Assembly: GCF_900182745.1 (NCBI RefSeq)
Contig: NZ_FXTY01000004.1
Coordinates: forward strand, 310,001-374,000
DNA length: 64,000 nucleotides
Reading direction: 5' to 3'
From: Shimia sagamensis
Lineage (GTDB): Bacteria; Pseudomonadota; Alphaproteobacteria; Rhodobacterales; Rhodobacteraceae
The position numbers and the translations under genes are program-made. The notes beneath the pieces were generated by a model. That model did no database searches, was not told the origin of the DNA, and saw nothing but the letters and a program-made list of their open reading frames with translations. This document shows positions 18,371 to 27,037 of the stretch, one piece after another; position 1 is the first letter of the stretch, and each line of letters opens with the position of its first letter.

Positions 18371-19456
18371 TTATTCGTTTGTGCTGTCAGCATCTTGCGG
18401 CAGGGAAACAGCAGATGCAACCCGCGCCGCGAGCTTTTCAGAGAAGCCGGATTGCGCCAGTTTGAAGGCGAGTTTTACCGCTGCTGACACGCCTGTGGCG
18501 TCCGAAGACCCGTGGGACTTCACAACGGTGCCGTTGAGGCCCAGAAACACGCCTCCGTTGACCCGACGCGGGTCGATGCGCTTGTTGAGGCGGTTTAGCG
18601 ACGTATAGGCCAGCAAGGCGGCCAGGCGTGACAGAGGAGAGAACCTGAAAGCTTCTTTCAGCAAGGAGCCGATCAAGCCAGCGGTGCCTTCGCCGGTTTT
18701 CAGCGCAACGTTGCCGGTGAACCCATCAGTGACAATCACGTCCGCCTTATCGGCCGGCAGATCATTGCCTTCAACAAATCCGACAAAGTCATAGTTTGCG
18801 TTCTTGGCATTGCGCGCAATCAGGTCATGCGCCAGTTTTAGCTCGGTGCGGCCCTTGTGCTCTTCGGTGCCAACATTGAGCAACCCAACGCGGGGACGCT
18901 CTAGGTCCATCCCGTTGCGGGCATAAGAGGCGCCCATTAGTGCGTATTGTAGCAGATCATGCTCATCGGCGCTGATGTCTGCGCCGGCGTCGAGCATGAT
19001 GTTGAAACCCTGCGGCGCGCGCGACGGCCAGAGTACGGCAATTGCCGGGCGGTCGACTCCGAGGATTTTGCGGAGGCGAACCACCGACAACATCATCAAG
19101 GCTCCGGTGTTGCCACAGCTGACCACGCCGGCTGCTTCTCCGCTGCGTAGTGATTCCAATGCGGACCACATCGAGGTGGTCTTAGATCGGATCACTTCAC
19201 GGGGTTTGTCTTCCATCGACACCACGTCAGAGGCGTCGCGAATCTCGACACGACCGTCCAATATGCGCTTGCGTGCCACAAGCTTGGCCAGCTCGTCTGC
19301 GGGGCCGTGCAAGATGAAAGCAATGTCTGGATTAATCTTCGCGGAATGCGAAATGCCGGCAACAACAGCTGCCGGCCCGCGATCGCCACCCATGGCGTCA
19401 ACTGAGATCACTGTGCGCCCGCTGCCGGGGTTTGCTGTTTGCGCCAAACCGGTCAT
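18371..19456 (-). CDS. plsX: Phosphate acyltransferase PlsX
   Basis: A 361-residue protein with VISVDAMGGDRGP near the N-terminus, GALMMLSVVRLRKILGVDRPAIAVLWPS, the ANYDFVGFVEGNDLPADKADVIVTDGFTGNVALK block and DPRRVNGGVFLGLNGTVVKSHG close to the C-terminus, all PlsX hallmarks. It makes acyl-phosphate from acyl-ACP for phospholipid synthesis. The 23-bp gap to fabH indicates an operon. Confidence 0.97.
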   Translation of the reverse strand: MTGLAQTANPGSGRTVISVDAMGGDRGPAAVVAGISHSAKINPDIAFILHGPADELAKLVARKRILDGRVEIRDASDVVSMEDKPREVIRSKTTSMWSALESLRSGEAAGVVSCGNTGALMMLSVVRLRKILGVDRPAIAVLWPSRAPQGFNIMLDAGADISADEHDLLQYALMGASYARNGMDLERPRVGLLNVGTEEHKGRTELKLAHDLIARNAKNANYDFVGFVEGNDLPADKADVIVTDGFTGNVALKTGEGTAGLIGSLLKEAFRFSPLSRLAALLAYTSLNRLNKRIDPRRVNGGVFLGLNGTVVKSHGSSDATGVSAAVKLAFKLAQSGFSEKLAARVASAVSLPQDADSTNE

Positions 19457-19476
19457 GCGGGCTCAGATCCCGTTGT

Positions 19477-19683
19477 TTATGCTGCGTCTTCGTCCAGATC
19501 GACGTCGTCCACCATCGCAACGACTTCACGGTCGCTGTAGTGGCCGCAGGAGGCGCATACGTGGTGTGGACGCTTCAGCTCGCCACAGTTTTCGCATTCG
19601 TTAGGGTTCGCTGCAACCAGGGCGTCATGTGCACGGCGGTTGTTGCGGCGCGATTTCGATACTTTGTTCTGCTGGACAGCCAT
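19477..19683 (-). CDS. rpmF: 50S ribosomal protein L32
   Basis: A 68-residue ribosomal protein starting [20 protein letters not shown], with the zinc-ribbon cysteine pairs in [20 protein letters not shown] and an acidic tail. The C+ form keeps all four cysteines, so it should bind zinc. It lies directly upstream of plsX. Confidence 0.98.
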   Translation of the reverse strand: MAVQQNKVSKSRRNNRRAHDALVAANPNECENCGELKRPHHVCASCGHYSDREVVAMVDDVDLDEDAA

Positions 19684-19822
19684 GTCGCAACCTTTGATTT
19701 ACTTGGGGGCCGGAGCCCGGTTTCCTGAGCGTTTGGAGCCTCTACGCGGTAAGCGCGCCCGAGTCCAACGCTAAATTCGAATGAGCGCGCGAAAATACTG
19801 CGATTTCCGCACAACGCAAGCC

Positions 19823-20386
19823 CTATTCGTCCTCTTTTGATCCCAACTGGTCACGCAGGGCGGCCAATCCGGAAAAGGGGCGGGCGTCTTCGTCCGTCAT
19901 GGCCTTTTTTCCAGCCTCCGTAAAGACCGCATCTTTCAATTCCGCTCCCTGGGCACGCGGAAATTGTGGAATGTTCAATGCCAGAGCCTCATGTAGGATG
20001 GCATGCACATCAATGTGTGTTTCCAATCGCTCAGCGTTTTCATCCTCTGGCATCTCAATTTCTTCTTCTTCGTCGCCGTCTGGGTCCGGCAGGTGGGCGA
20101 CAAAACGACGCTCGATTTTGTCCTCCACACGTGTTGTGACTGGGTCCAGCGTTACAACACAGGGCTGCACAACCGTTGCGCCAAGTTTTGCAACCAGCTC
20201 CCAATCAGATTTGCCGTGGGCACGAATTTCACCAGCAAAGACAACTTTGCGGACTGTAGATAGTGACAAAGCTTCAGCCAAAGCAGTCAATTCCTTCGGG
20301 CTGGGGCGCAGCTCAAAGGAGGTGGGGCGGTTCTGTTGGAGATCGGCCACGCGGAAAACGGTGGAAGAAGAGGCGCTTGGGGACAT
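19823..20386 (-). CDS. YceD/DUF177 family protein
   Basis: A 187-residue protein of the DUF177 family, upstream of rpmF as in most bacteria. Visible features are RVADLQQNRPTSFELRPSPKEL, the EIRAHGKSDWELVAKLGATVVQPCVVTLDPVTTRVEDKIERRF core with one Cys, and an acidic EEEEIEMPEDENAE loop. YceD is linked to 23S rRNA maturation in plants and bacteria, but the biochemical role is unsettled. The frame runs on to 20542, but MSPSASSS at 20384-20386 is the better start. Divergent from bamE. Confidence 0.85.
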   Translation of the reverse strand: MSPSASSSTVFRVADLQQNRPTSFELRPSPKELTALAEALSLSTVRKVVFAGEIRAHGKSDWELVAKLGATVVQPCVVTLDPVTTRVEDKIERRFVAHLPDPDGDEEEEIEMPEDENAERLETHIDVHAILHEALALNIPQFPRAQGAELKDAVFTEAGKKAMTDEDARPFSGLAALRDQLGSKEDE

Positions 20387-20420
20387 GTTTTTGACTTCGG
20401 ATTTAGGGCGGTTGGCGTTA

Positions 20421-20455
20421 GGAACGCGGTTGTCATCTTGAACCAAACGCGTTCC
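20421..20455. repeat. 8-bp inverted repeat between yceD and bamE
   Basis: GGAACGCG (20421-20428) and its exact inverted copy CGCGTTCC (20448-20455) flank a 19-bp spacer in the 118-bp divergent intergenic region. A TTGAAC (20439-20444) overlaps the right arm and could be a -35 for bamE. It may be an operator or a hairpin; nothing identifies the binding protein. Confidence 0.4.
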
Positions 20456-20504
20456 TTCTGTAAGCGAGATAAAAGGCAAGAGACGCCAAGACAAGAGGGC
20501 AGGC

Positions 20505-20978
20505 ATGAAGACGCGAACCAAAGTGATCAAATTTGCGGTCATGGGGGCGGTTTTGCTGTCGCTGACAGCCTGTTCTACCCGCTATCGCAATCATGGTTAT
20601 GTGCCCACAGAAGAAGAGCTGGCCTCGATCACCTTAGGGGTGGACACCCGGGACACGGTTGCCGAAACGTTTGGTCCGCCGTCTGCGTCCGGCGTGTTGG
20701 ATGACAGCGGCTACATATACGTGCGCTCTCGGGTCAGGCATCTTGGCCCGATTCGTCCTGAGGTGGTGGATCGACAGGTCGTTGTGATTGGATTTGATGG
20801 CAAAGGTATCGCCCGCAATATAGAGCATTACGCGTTGGAAGACGGGCGCTTTGTGCCGCTTCAACGACGCATCACCGACAACGGCATTGAAACCGGTGGC
20901 TTGTTGCGTCAGCTGGGGGCCAACATTGGCAACTTCGGGCCGTCTGGTTCGCCAACTGCGAGCAACGGAAGCTTCTAA
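20505..20978 (+). CDS. bamE: Outer-membrane assembly lipoprotein BamE
   Basis: A 157-residue SmpA/OmlA-family lipoprotein. The signal ends in a lipobox LTAC with the lipidated Cys at residue 23. The mature part has the BamE fold signature LASITLGVDTRDTVAETFGPPSASGVLDDSGYIYVRSRV. It belongs to the Bam complex that inserts beta-barrel proteins into the outer membrane. Divergent from yceD. Confidence 0.92.
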   Translation: MKTRTKVIKFAVMGAVLLSLTACSTRYRNHGYVPTEEELASITLGVDTRDTVAETFGPPSASGVLDDSGYIYVRSRVRHLGPIRPEVVDRQVVVIGFDGKGIARNIEHYALEDGRFVPLQRRITDNGIETGGLLRQLGANIGNFGPSGSPTASNGSF

Positions 20979-21063
20979 TTTGCCACCTCAGTCTGGTAGG
21001 TGTCGGTTTGTCATTCGGATGTCGCGGCACCTCTGTTAGACTGCCTGTGTGAGAGGAGCGCAG

Positions 21064-21804
21064 ATGGGCAGTCATAAGCTTGAGTTGGGGCGTTACCGTG
21101 TGCGTGTAGCGGAAGGTGTGCAGGATTTGCACGCTGCGCAACGGTTGCGGAGTTTGGCTTTTCGCGGCGACGACACTGGTTTGGATACGGACGCCTACGA
21201 TTCCCTTTGTACCCATTACATGATCGAAGAGGTGATCAGCGGCCGGTTGGTCTGTGGGTTTAGGATGTTGCCTCTGAATGGTGGGGATGAAATCGGTCGC
21301 AGCTATTCGGCACAGTTTTATGAGCTGGACGCCCTAAAAACCTACAACGGCCGCATGGTTGAGATGGGTCGTTTTTGTGTGCATCCTGACGTGTATGATG
21401 CCGATGTCTTGCGTGTGGCGTGGGCTGCCATGACGTCTTATGTTGATGAAAATAATGTAGAACTTCTGTTTGGGTGTGCGTCCTTTGCTGGCACGGATAC
21501 CAGCACTTACCTTGACAGCTTTGCCATGTTGCGAGACAGACATTTGGCGCCAACACGGTGGTTGCCAAAAGTGAAAGCGCCCAAAGTTTTTCGCTTTGCA
21601 GCGCGATTGCGCCGTAAGCCCAATCTCAAAGCCGCTCAACTCAGCATGCCGCCGATGTTGCGTAGCTATCTTCTGATGGGGGGGTGGGTCAGTGACCATG
21701 CGGTTGTGGATCAAAAAATGAATACGCTGCATGTGTTTACTGGTGTTGAGGTGAAGGCCATTCCTGCGGCAAGAAAACGGCTTTTGCGCGCTTTGGCGGG
21801 TTAG
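21064..21804 (+). CDS. olsB: OlsB-like N-acyltransferase (ornithine lipid type)
   Basis: A 246-residue GNAT-fold acyltransferase of the OlsB family. It has LRSLAFRG, THYMIEEVISGRLVCGFRML, the YNGRMVEMGRFCVHPDVYDADVLRVAW motif and GCASFAGTDTSTYLDSFAMLRDRHLAPTRW. OlsB joins a 3-hydroxyacyl chain from ACP to ornithine, giving lyso-ornithine lipid. The ATG at 21064 follows a good AGAGGAG site. The usual second enzyme, OlsA, is not adjacent, so the product is inferred from family only; glutamine- or other amino-acid lipids are possible. Confidence 0.78.
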   Translation: MGSHKLELGRYRVRVAEGVQDLHAAQRLRSLAFRGDDTGLDTDAYDSLCTHYMIEEVISGRLVCGFRMLPLNGGDEIGRSYSAQFYELDALKTYNGRMVEMGRFCVHPDVYDADVLRVAWAAMTSYVDENNVELLFGCASFAGTDTSTYLDSFAMLRDRHLAPTRWLPKVKAPKVFRFAARLRRKPNLKAAQLSMPPMLRSYLLMGGWVSDHAVVDQKMNTLHVFTGVEVKAIPAARKRLLRALAG

Positions 21805-21854
21805 ACGCAGCGGTCGTGGTTGACGGGAATGCCTGTGCGGGCTAGGCGCAGGGC

Positions 21855-23669
21855 ATGGCACGTATACCCCTTTTACAGATGAATGATATTTCCCTGACCT
21901 TTGGTGGGGATCCTGTGTTTGATCAGTTGGGCCTGGTGGTGCAACCCGGAGACCGGGTGGCCTTGGTTGGGCGCAACGGATCAGGCAAATCGACCTTGCT
22001 GAAAGTGATGGCTGGATTGGTGGAGCCGGACCGCGGTGACATTGTTGTGCCGCCAGGTGTGAGCGTTGGATACATGGAGCAAGACCCTGATATGAAAGGG
22101 TTTGCCACGCTTGGTGATTTTGCCTCTGCCGCTCTGGACCCAGGTGAGATGTACAAGGTTGAGCGCGCGGGCGAAGGGCTGAAGTTTGATCCAGCACGTG
22201 CGGTGGAGACTGCTTCTGGGGGAGAGAGGCGGCGGGCGGCTTTGGCACGCTTGATGGCCGAAGCGCCGGAGTTGATGTTGCTAGACGAGCCGACCAACCA
22301 TCTTGATATTGAAGCCATTGCCTGGCTTGAGGCGGAGTTGAATGCCACCCGTGCGGGCTATGTCTTGATCAGTCACGACAGGGCGTTTTTGCGTGCGCTG
22401 ACTCGCGCAACCCTCTGGATTGACAGGGGAATGGTGCGTCGTCAGGAAAAAGGGTTTGAGGGTTTTGAAGCTTGGCGTGACAAGGTTTGGGATGAAGAAG
22501 ACCTGCAACGCCACAAGATGGATCGCAAGATCAAAGCAGAGGCGCGTTGGGCTGTGGAAGGCATCAGTGCGCGGCGCAAACGCAACCAAGGACGGGTGCG
22601 GGCGCTAAAGGACTTGCGCTCCGAACGCTCGGCGATGATCACACGCCAAGGATCGGCGGCCATGGAGCTGTCAGCAGGACCAAAGTCTGGCAAAAAGGTT
22701 ATTGACGCCAAAGGCTTGTCAAAATCCTATGATGGCAAAAGCATCGTGCAGGACTTTTCTCTGACGGTGCAGCGCGGCGATCGTGTTGCCTTTGTTGGGC
22801 CCAACGGTGTGGGTAAAACAACGCTGATTAAAATGCTGATGGGAGAAGTAGCGCCTGACACGGGATCGGTGGCGTTGGGCACCAATCTGTTGTCAGCGGT
22901 GTTTGACCAGGCGCGTTCAAAACTGGACCCGGACATGACGTTGTGGGACAGCCTGACAGGCGACCCAGACATGCGGGTTTCGGGCAAGGCTGATCAGGTC
23001 ATGGTGCGCGGTAACCCCAAGCATGTTGTTGGATACCTTAAAGAATTTCTGTTTGATGACCGTCAGGCGCGGGCGCCGGTACGGTCTTTGTCCGGTGGTG
23101 AAAAGGCGCGGCTGTTGTTGGCAAAACTGATGGCCAAAGACAGCAATCTTCTGGTCATGGACGAACCCACCAACGATCTGGATGTGGAGACGCTCGATCT
23201 TCTGCAAGAACTGTTGGACGATTATGACGGTACCGTTTTATTGGTGAGCCACGATCGGGATTTTTTGGATCGCGTCGCGACCACAACCATTGCCATGGAA
23301 GGCAATGGGCAGGCGGTGACCTATGCTGGCGGGTGGTCTGATTACCGTACGCAGCGGCAAGCGGATGCGCCAGAAAAAGCCGCGAAATCAAAGTCTAAGG
23401 CTGATAAAGCCAAGGCAGGGAAAACCGCGCCGGCTGCAGGGTTGAGCTTCACCGAGAAGCACCGTTTGGAGGCGCTACCGGGCATAATGGAACGGTTGGA
23501 AGCGGAGATATCCAAGCTGGAAGGCTTTATGGCTGACCCCGAGTTGTTCACCAAAGAACCGGTGAAGTTCCAGAAGGCCACAGAGGCATTGGTGGAACGT
23601 CAAACCGCACTGCAGGATGCAGAGGAAGAGTGGCTGATGCTCGAGGAAAAGGCCGAAAGCAACGGCTGA
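21855..23669 (+). CDS. uup: ABC-F ATPase, Uup type
   Basis: A 604-residue soluble protein with two ABC domains and no TM segment. First domain: Walker A GRNGSGKST, signature SGGERRRAALA, Walker B LMLLDEPTNHLD. Second domain: GPNGVGKTT, LSGGEKARLLLA, LLVMDEPTNDLD. A charged linker joins them, and a C-terminal Uup-type coiled coil (about 535-600, after a KSKSKADKAKAGKTA stretch) binds nucleic acid in homologues. ABC-F proteins act on the ribosome or on DNA structures rather than in transport. Confidence 0.9.
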   Translation: MARIPLLQMNDISLTFGGDPVFDQLGLVVQPGDRVALVGRNGSGKSTLLKVMAGLVEPDRGDIVVPPGVSVGYMEQDPDMKGFATLGDFASAALDPGEMYKVERAGEGLKFDPARAVETASGGERRRAALARLMAEAPELMLLDEPTNHLDIEAIAWLEAELNATRAGYVLISHDRAFLRALTRATLWIDRGMVRRQEKGFEGFEAWRDKVWDEEDLQRHKMDRKIKAEARWAVEGISARRKRNQGRVRALKDLRSERSAMITRQGSAAMELSAGPKSGKKVIDAKGLSKSYDGKSIVQDFSLTVQRGDRVAFVGPNGVGKTTLIKMLMGEVAPDTGSVALGTNLLSAVFDQARSKLDPDMTLWDSLTGDPDMRVSGKADQVMVRGNPKHVVGYLKEFLFDDRQARAPVRSLSGGEKARLLLAKLMAKDSNLLVMDEPTNDLDVETLDLLQELLDDYDGTVLLVSHDRDFLDRVATTTIAMEGNGQAVTYAGGWSDYRTQRQADAPEKAAKSKSKADKAKAGKTAPAAGLSFTEKHRLEALPGIMERLEAEISKLEGFMADPELFTKEPVKFQKATEALVERQTALQDAEEEWLMLEEKAESNG

Positions 23670-23770
23670 TTTTCACGTCGGCATTGCGTCTGTATAACGT
23701 CTGTTTTGCGACTGTCCGCGGTTTTTGAATATGTTGCGGCGCCACGGTGCCGTAACAATGTATTCAGAGT

Positions 23771-25168
23771 TTAGGCATTTGCTGTTTCCGACGAGGGTGC
23801 GGCCGCAGCGTGTAAATGTTCGATCACGCGGTTGGCCATGACATGGCGGTAGTGGTGAAATTCGCGCCCGTTTGCGCAGGCCGCCAGAACTTCCAAATCC
23901 TGCATGGATTGCAAGGCTGGGGTTCCATTGATCGCCAGTGTCGCTTTGGCGTTGGCCTTTGTGAATTTTGGCAAGGTGAGAAGCACCGACAGATCAGCAA
24001 CATCCGTGTCCGTGATGTCCAGCCATTCCAAGTTTGGAAGTGAGTGCAGGGGGTAGAGGTCTTTGACGGCCGTGCCCGTGCATTGCAGATTCTGAAGCGC
24101 TCGGCAGCGCTGAAGTCCGTTCAAGGAGACAATAGCGGTTCCTGTTAAGCTGGCACTTTGCAGGTTGGGCAACGGTGGCCAAGCTGAAGTCATGGAGCCG
24201 TCCACGGAATCGGCCAGACGGACATGCAAGGTTTGCAATGCGGTGCAATGTGACAGTGGGGCAGGGTCAAAGATCGGGTCTGCGACTTGCAGCAATAGGT
24301 AGGTCAGCTTGTTCAATTGGGACAAGGGCGACAGATCGCTTTGTGACACCTGTCCCAGAGACAGGTGGTTTAGCTCTGTGAGTGCGGCGACAAACGATAA
24401 GTCGGACAGTGGCACCAGCGACTGAATTGTGAGGTTTTGGAGCGTGGTCAGCACGGCCAGTGAACCAAACTCGCGCGCCGGAGTGTTCAAAAGTGAGAGA
24501 GTTTTTAATTTTGGCAGGGCATTCAAGGAGGTGAGGTCGGTTGTTTTGGCGCCAAACAGATCCAAGGTTTCCAGTTCCTGGAGAGAAGAGAGAGCCGTCA
24601 AGTCAACAACACCGTCACACCGCAGCGACAGGCTTAAGAGGTTTTCTGCCTGAGCCAGAGGAACCAGCGACTGTCCGTCCGAGAGGCGCAGCTTGAGCTC
24701 CGTCAACGCCGGGCTTTGCACCAGCCGTGAAGGGTCTTCACAGAGCGCCAGAAGATCGGCTGATTGCAACCGTGGCATGTTGCCAAGCTGTATTGGTGTG
24801 CGTGGATGGGACAGTTTTAGGCTGCGCAGGTTAGGTAAATCAGGGAGGGAGACCGGCGTCTCCGGTGGGATCGATAGGGTTAGCTTTGCCAGATTGGGCA
24901 GGTCGGCCAGTGGAGACAGGTCTGCCACCGGTGAGGCGATGATTTCCAGTTCAGTCAGGCTGGGCAGGCCGCGCAGGGCGGAGATATCTGTGATTGGCGT
25001 GTGGCGAATGCAGAGTTTGCGCAAATGCGGATCCAGCTCGGCAATTTCCGGCAGAAGCATGCCGTTGTCCCCAGAGATCACTTTGTGCTTGGCGCGAGCC
25101 TCTTTATGACGTTCCAAACTCCAGAAAAAGTACGCTGTGGGGTCAGCAGGGGTGTCATTTGAGGCCAT
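23771..25168 (-). CDS. Cytoplasmic leucine-rich-repeat protein
   Basis: About 465 residues, of which roughly 70-440 are tandem 20-22-residue leucine-rich repeats of the form LxxLxxLxLxxTxxxDLSPL, for example LPSLTELEIIASPVADLSPLADLPNLAKLTLS is two consecutive units. I count about 14-16 repeats. There is no signal peptide, anchor or catalytic domain, so it should be a soluble protein-binding scaffold. The ATG at 25168 is preceded by AAGGCGGGC and is preferred; a 37-residue longer basic N-terminus from ATG 25279 lacks a ribosome-binding site. The gene stands alone between uup and an MFS gene. The function and binding partner are unknown. Confidence 0.8.
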   Translation of the reverse strand: MASNDTPADPTAYFFWSLERHKEARAKHKVISGDNGMLLPEIAELDPHLRKLCIRHTPITDISALRGLPSLTELEIIASPVADLSPLADLPNLAKLTLSIPPETPVSLPDLPNLRSLKLSHPRTPIQLGNMPRLQSADLLALCEDPSRLVQSPALTELKLRLSDGQSLVPLAQAENLLSLSLRCDGVVDLTALSSLQELETLDLFGAKTTDLTSLNALPKLKTLSLLNTPAREFGSLAVLTTLQNLTIQSLVPLSDLSFVAALTELNHLSLGQVSQSDLSPLSQLNKLTYLLLQVADPIFDPAPLSHCTALQTLHVRLADSVDGSMTSAWPPLPNLQSASLTGTAIVSLNGLQRCRALQNLQCTGTAVKDLYPLHSLPNLEWLDITDTDVADLSVLLTLPKFTKANAKATLAINGTPALQSMQDLEVLAACANGREFHHYRHVMANRVIEHLHAAAAPSSETANA

Positions 25169-25279
25169 GCCCGCCTTGCGCCGCGCCCGAACTTGCGGGC
25201 GCATGCGTTGCTTGAGGCTTTGTTTGGCCACGGTGAGAAAGGACTGGATTTTTAAACTGGTCAGCACGCGAAAACTCAT

Positions 25280-25293
25280 CAACGGCGCCGTTG
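25280..25293. repeat. 14-bp perfect palindrome upstream of the LRR gene
   Basis: CAACGGCGCCGTTG is its own reverse complement. It lies about 112 bp upstream of the preferred LRR start and immediately before the alternative start. It could be a regulator site in the leader or a cruciform/hairpin. No protein is assigned. Confidence 0.4.
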
Positions 25294-25443
25294 AGTGGGC
25301 GCGGGGAAAAAGAAAACAGGAGCGATAGTGGAGGTCCAGTGTACTGAGGATCGGTGCTCCGGCAACTCACTTTTTGGACAATTTTGACAGCCTTTGGGGG
25401 ATCATCCCTCGCCAAAAGGCGTAGGTGATTGAACCAAAAGAGG

Positions 25444-25484
25444 AAACAAACGTGCCCGCGCGTTGGGGAAAATACGCGGGCACG
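25444..25484 (-). terminator. Terminator of the MFS gene
   Basis: On the minus strand a 10-bp perfect stem CGTGCCCGCG (25484-25475) with CGCGGGCACG (25460-25451) encloses a 14-nt loop and is followed by TTTGTTT. It lies about 30 bp after the MFS stop. The rest of the 25294-25515 gap shows no gene. Confidence 0.88.
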
Positions 25485-25515
25485 AACGGTAATTGATGTT
25501 GGAGCAGACCTGCGT

Positions 25516-26694
25516 TTAGGCTGGGGCCGCTTTGGCCAGCTCAGGTGTTGGGGTCAAATGACGGGCCATCACAAAGCTGAGGCAGAGACCTGGTAAAAGC
25601 GCGGCCAAGGCAAGGGAAATGCCAACATTATCCGCCAGTAGCCCAATGATAGGCGGCGCAACCACATTGGTGCCGACGGCCATGATCGACAGGAAGGCGA
25701 TGTTGTCGGCGTCGTGTTCATCTTCCAGCGCAGCGGCGGCGGACACAGCCAGCGGGAAGCCAACCGAGAGACCCAGACCTATGCAGGCAAAGCCGACAAA
25801 AGACACCAGAGGCGGGAACGGTGCCACCAGGATCACCAAGCCAATGATGGCAAGGCCAACGTTCATGCGGGCGAGATTGGTGCTGCCCATGCGGACTTTC
25901 AAGAAATCACCGATGAAACGGCCAAAGGCCACAAAGGCGGAAAACACGGTTATAGCAAGGCCTGCGGTGCTGGCGCCTTCCGGCAGACGTTCCGCCATAT
26001 AGACGGCCCCCCAGTTGGCCATTGCGCCTTCGGCCATGGTGACGGAGACCACAAAAAGTACGATCAGAAACAGGGGTGTTGGGTAATCGCGCAGCTTGCG
26101 GCGTTTGGTTGCGTTTTGGGTGTCTGAATTTTTCGGGCGCAGATTGGGCAGAGGCCGCGCAAGCCATATAGCCAGGACTGTGGTGCTTGCGGTGAGGGCA
26201 AGCACAGTGACTGCAGGCGACAAGGCAACGGTGAACATTGCGGCCAAGAAGGAGCCAACCGTTAGGCCAAGCGCCCAGAAACCGTGACAGCGGTTCATTA
26301 CGGATTTCTTTGCGGCTTTCTCAAGTTGGCCTGCGTAGACGTTGAGCGCCACATTGAGGCAGGTCATCGACGCACCAAAGACAAGCAGGGCTAAAAATAG
26401 CGTGACCTGGTTGATGGCGTAAAGCGGCAACACAACTGTGACTGCTTGGATTGGGAAAAAGACCTGGAGGACTCTTGGCGCACCGTATTGCGCCACGATT
26501 TTTGCGCCCAGTTTCGAAATGAACACAAAGGCCAGGGGCAGGCCGAGAAGCGACAGGGCGAGCTGCGCGTTGGTCAGGTCAAGTTTGGATTGCACATGTG
26601 GGATGTGCGGCAACCATCCGCCAAGTGCAAATGGGTGCAAGAAGAACAGCGCCATAATGAGGCGCACGGTCCCTGGGGACTGAGTGGGAGTCAT
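25516..26694 (-). CDS. MFS transporter
   Basis: A 392-residue polytopic protein with about 12 TM helices in two six-helix halves separated by a basic loop (RPKNSDTQNATKRRKLRD, about 190-207). HVQSKLDLTNAQLALSLLGLPLAFVF and the G-rich third and eighth helices resemble the YbjJ/FucP-like MFS subgroup. The substrate cannot be inferred, and the flanking genes do not help. It has its own strong terminator, so it is monocistronic. Confidence 0.85.
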   Translation of the reverse strand: MTPTQSPGTVRLIMALFFLHPFALGGWLPHIPHVQSKLDLTNAQLALSLLGLPLAFVFISKLGAKIVAQYGAPRVLQVFFPIQAVTVVLPLYAINQVTLFLALLVFGASMTCLNVALNVYAGQLEKAAKKSVMNRCHGFWALGLTVGSFLAAMFTVALSPAVTVLALTASTTVLAIWLARPLPNLRPKNSDTQNATKRRKLRDYPTPLFLIVLFVVSVTMAEGAMANWGAVYMAERLPEGASTAGLAITVFSAFVAFGRFIGDFLKVRMGSTNLARMNVGLAIIGLVILVAPFPPLVSFVGFACIGLGLSVGFPLAVSAAAALEDEHDADNIAFLSIMAVGTNVVAPPIIGLLADNVGISLALAALLPGLCLSFVMARHLTPTPELAKAAPA

Positions 26695-26859
26695 GAGAAA
26701 GGTCCTGTTGGAGGATATGCGCGCAGCTAGACGTAAGTTTGCGCGGTCATCAAGCCAAATACGTGTATGGATGGATAGAATGCAAGTTTAGATTGAGTCA
26801 CCATCTTGACGACACTACTTTGTGTGAAAATTGGTTGGGTTTTATAAGTGCAGTTTTTG

Positions 26860-27030
26860 TCAGGCTTCGCCAAGTAGCGGAGAGATTCGCGCCCAAGTGC
26901 GTGTTTCAAACGTGTCGTTTTGCGGTTCCAGCAAATGGTGGGCAAGAAACCAGTAGAAGTATTCGTCGTAATCAAACCCTGCGAGGTCTGCTTGAGCGGC
27001 GTGCAACGCCTTGCGTAGGCCCTGCGGGGG
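26860..27030 (-). pseudogene. C-terminal remnant of an unidentified protein gene
   Basis: On the minus strand about 55 codons ending at 26860 read like genuine coding sequence (GLRKALHAAQADLAGFDYDEYFYWFLAHHLLEPQ region, then ISPLLGEA). The frame upstream of about 27030 becomes the antisense of the NTF2-like fragment, so the N-terminal part is missing. I do not recognise the parent family. Rated on protein-like composition only. Confidence 0.35.
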
Positions 27031-27037
27031 GCGTTGC
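27003..27037. repeat. 8-bp inverted repeat at the junction of two gene remnants
   Basis: GCAACGCC (27003-27010) and its exact inverted copy GGCGTTGC (27030-27037) sit where the minus-strand remnant and the plus-strand NTF2-like remnant meet. A deletion or inversion through short inverted repeats is one way to make such a join. Confidence 0.4.
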
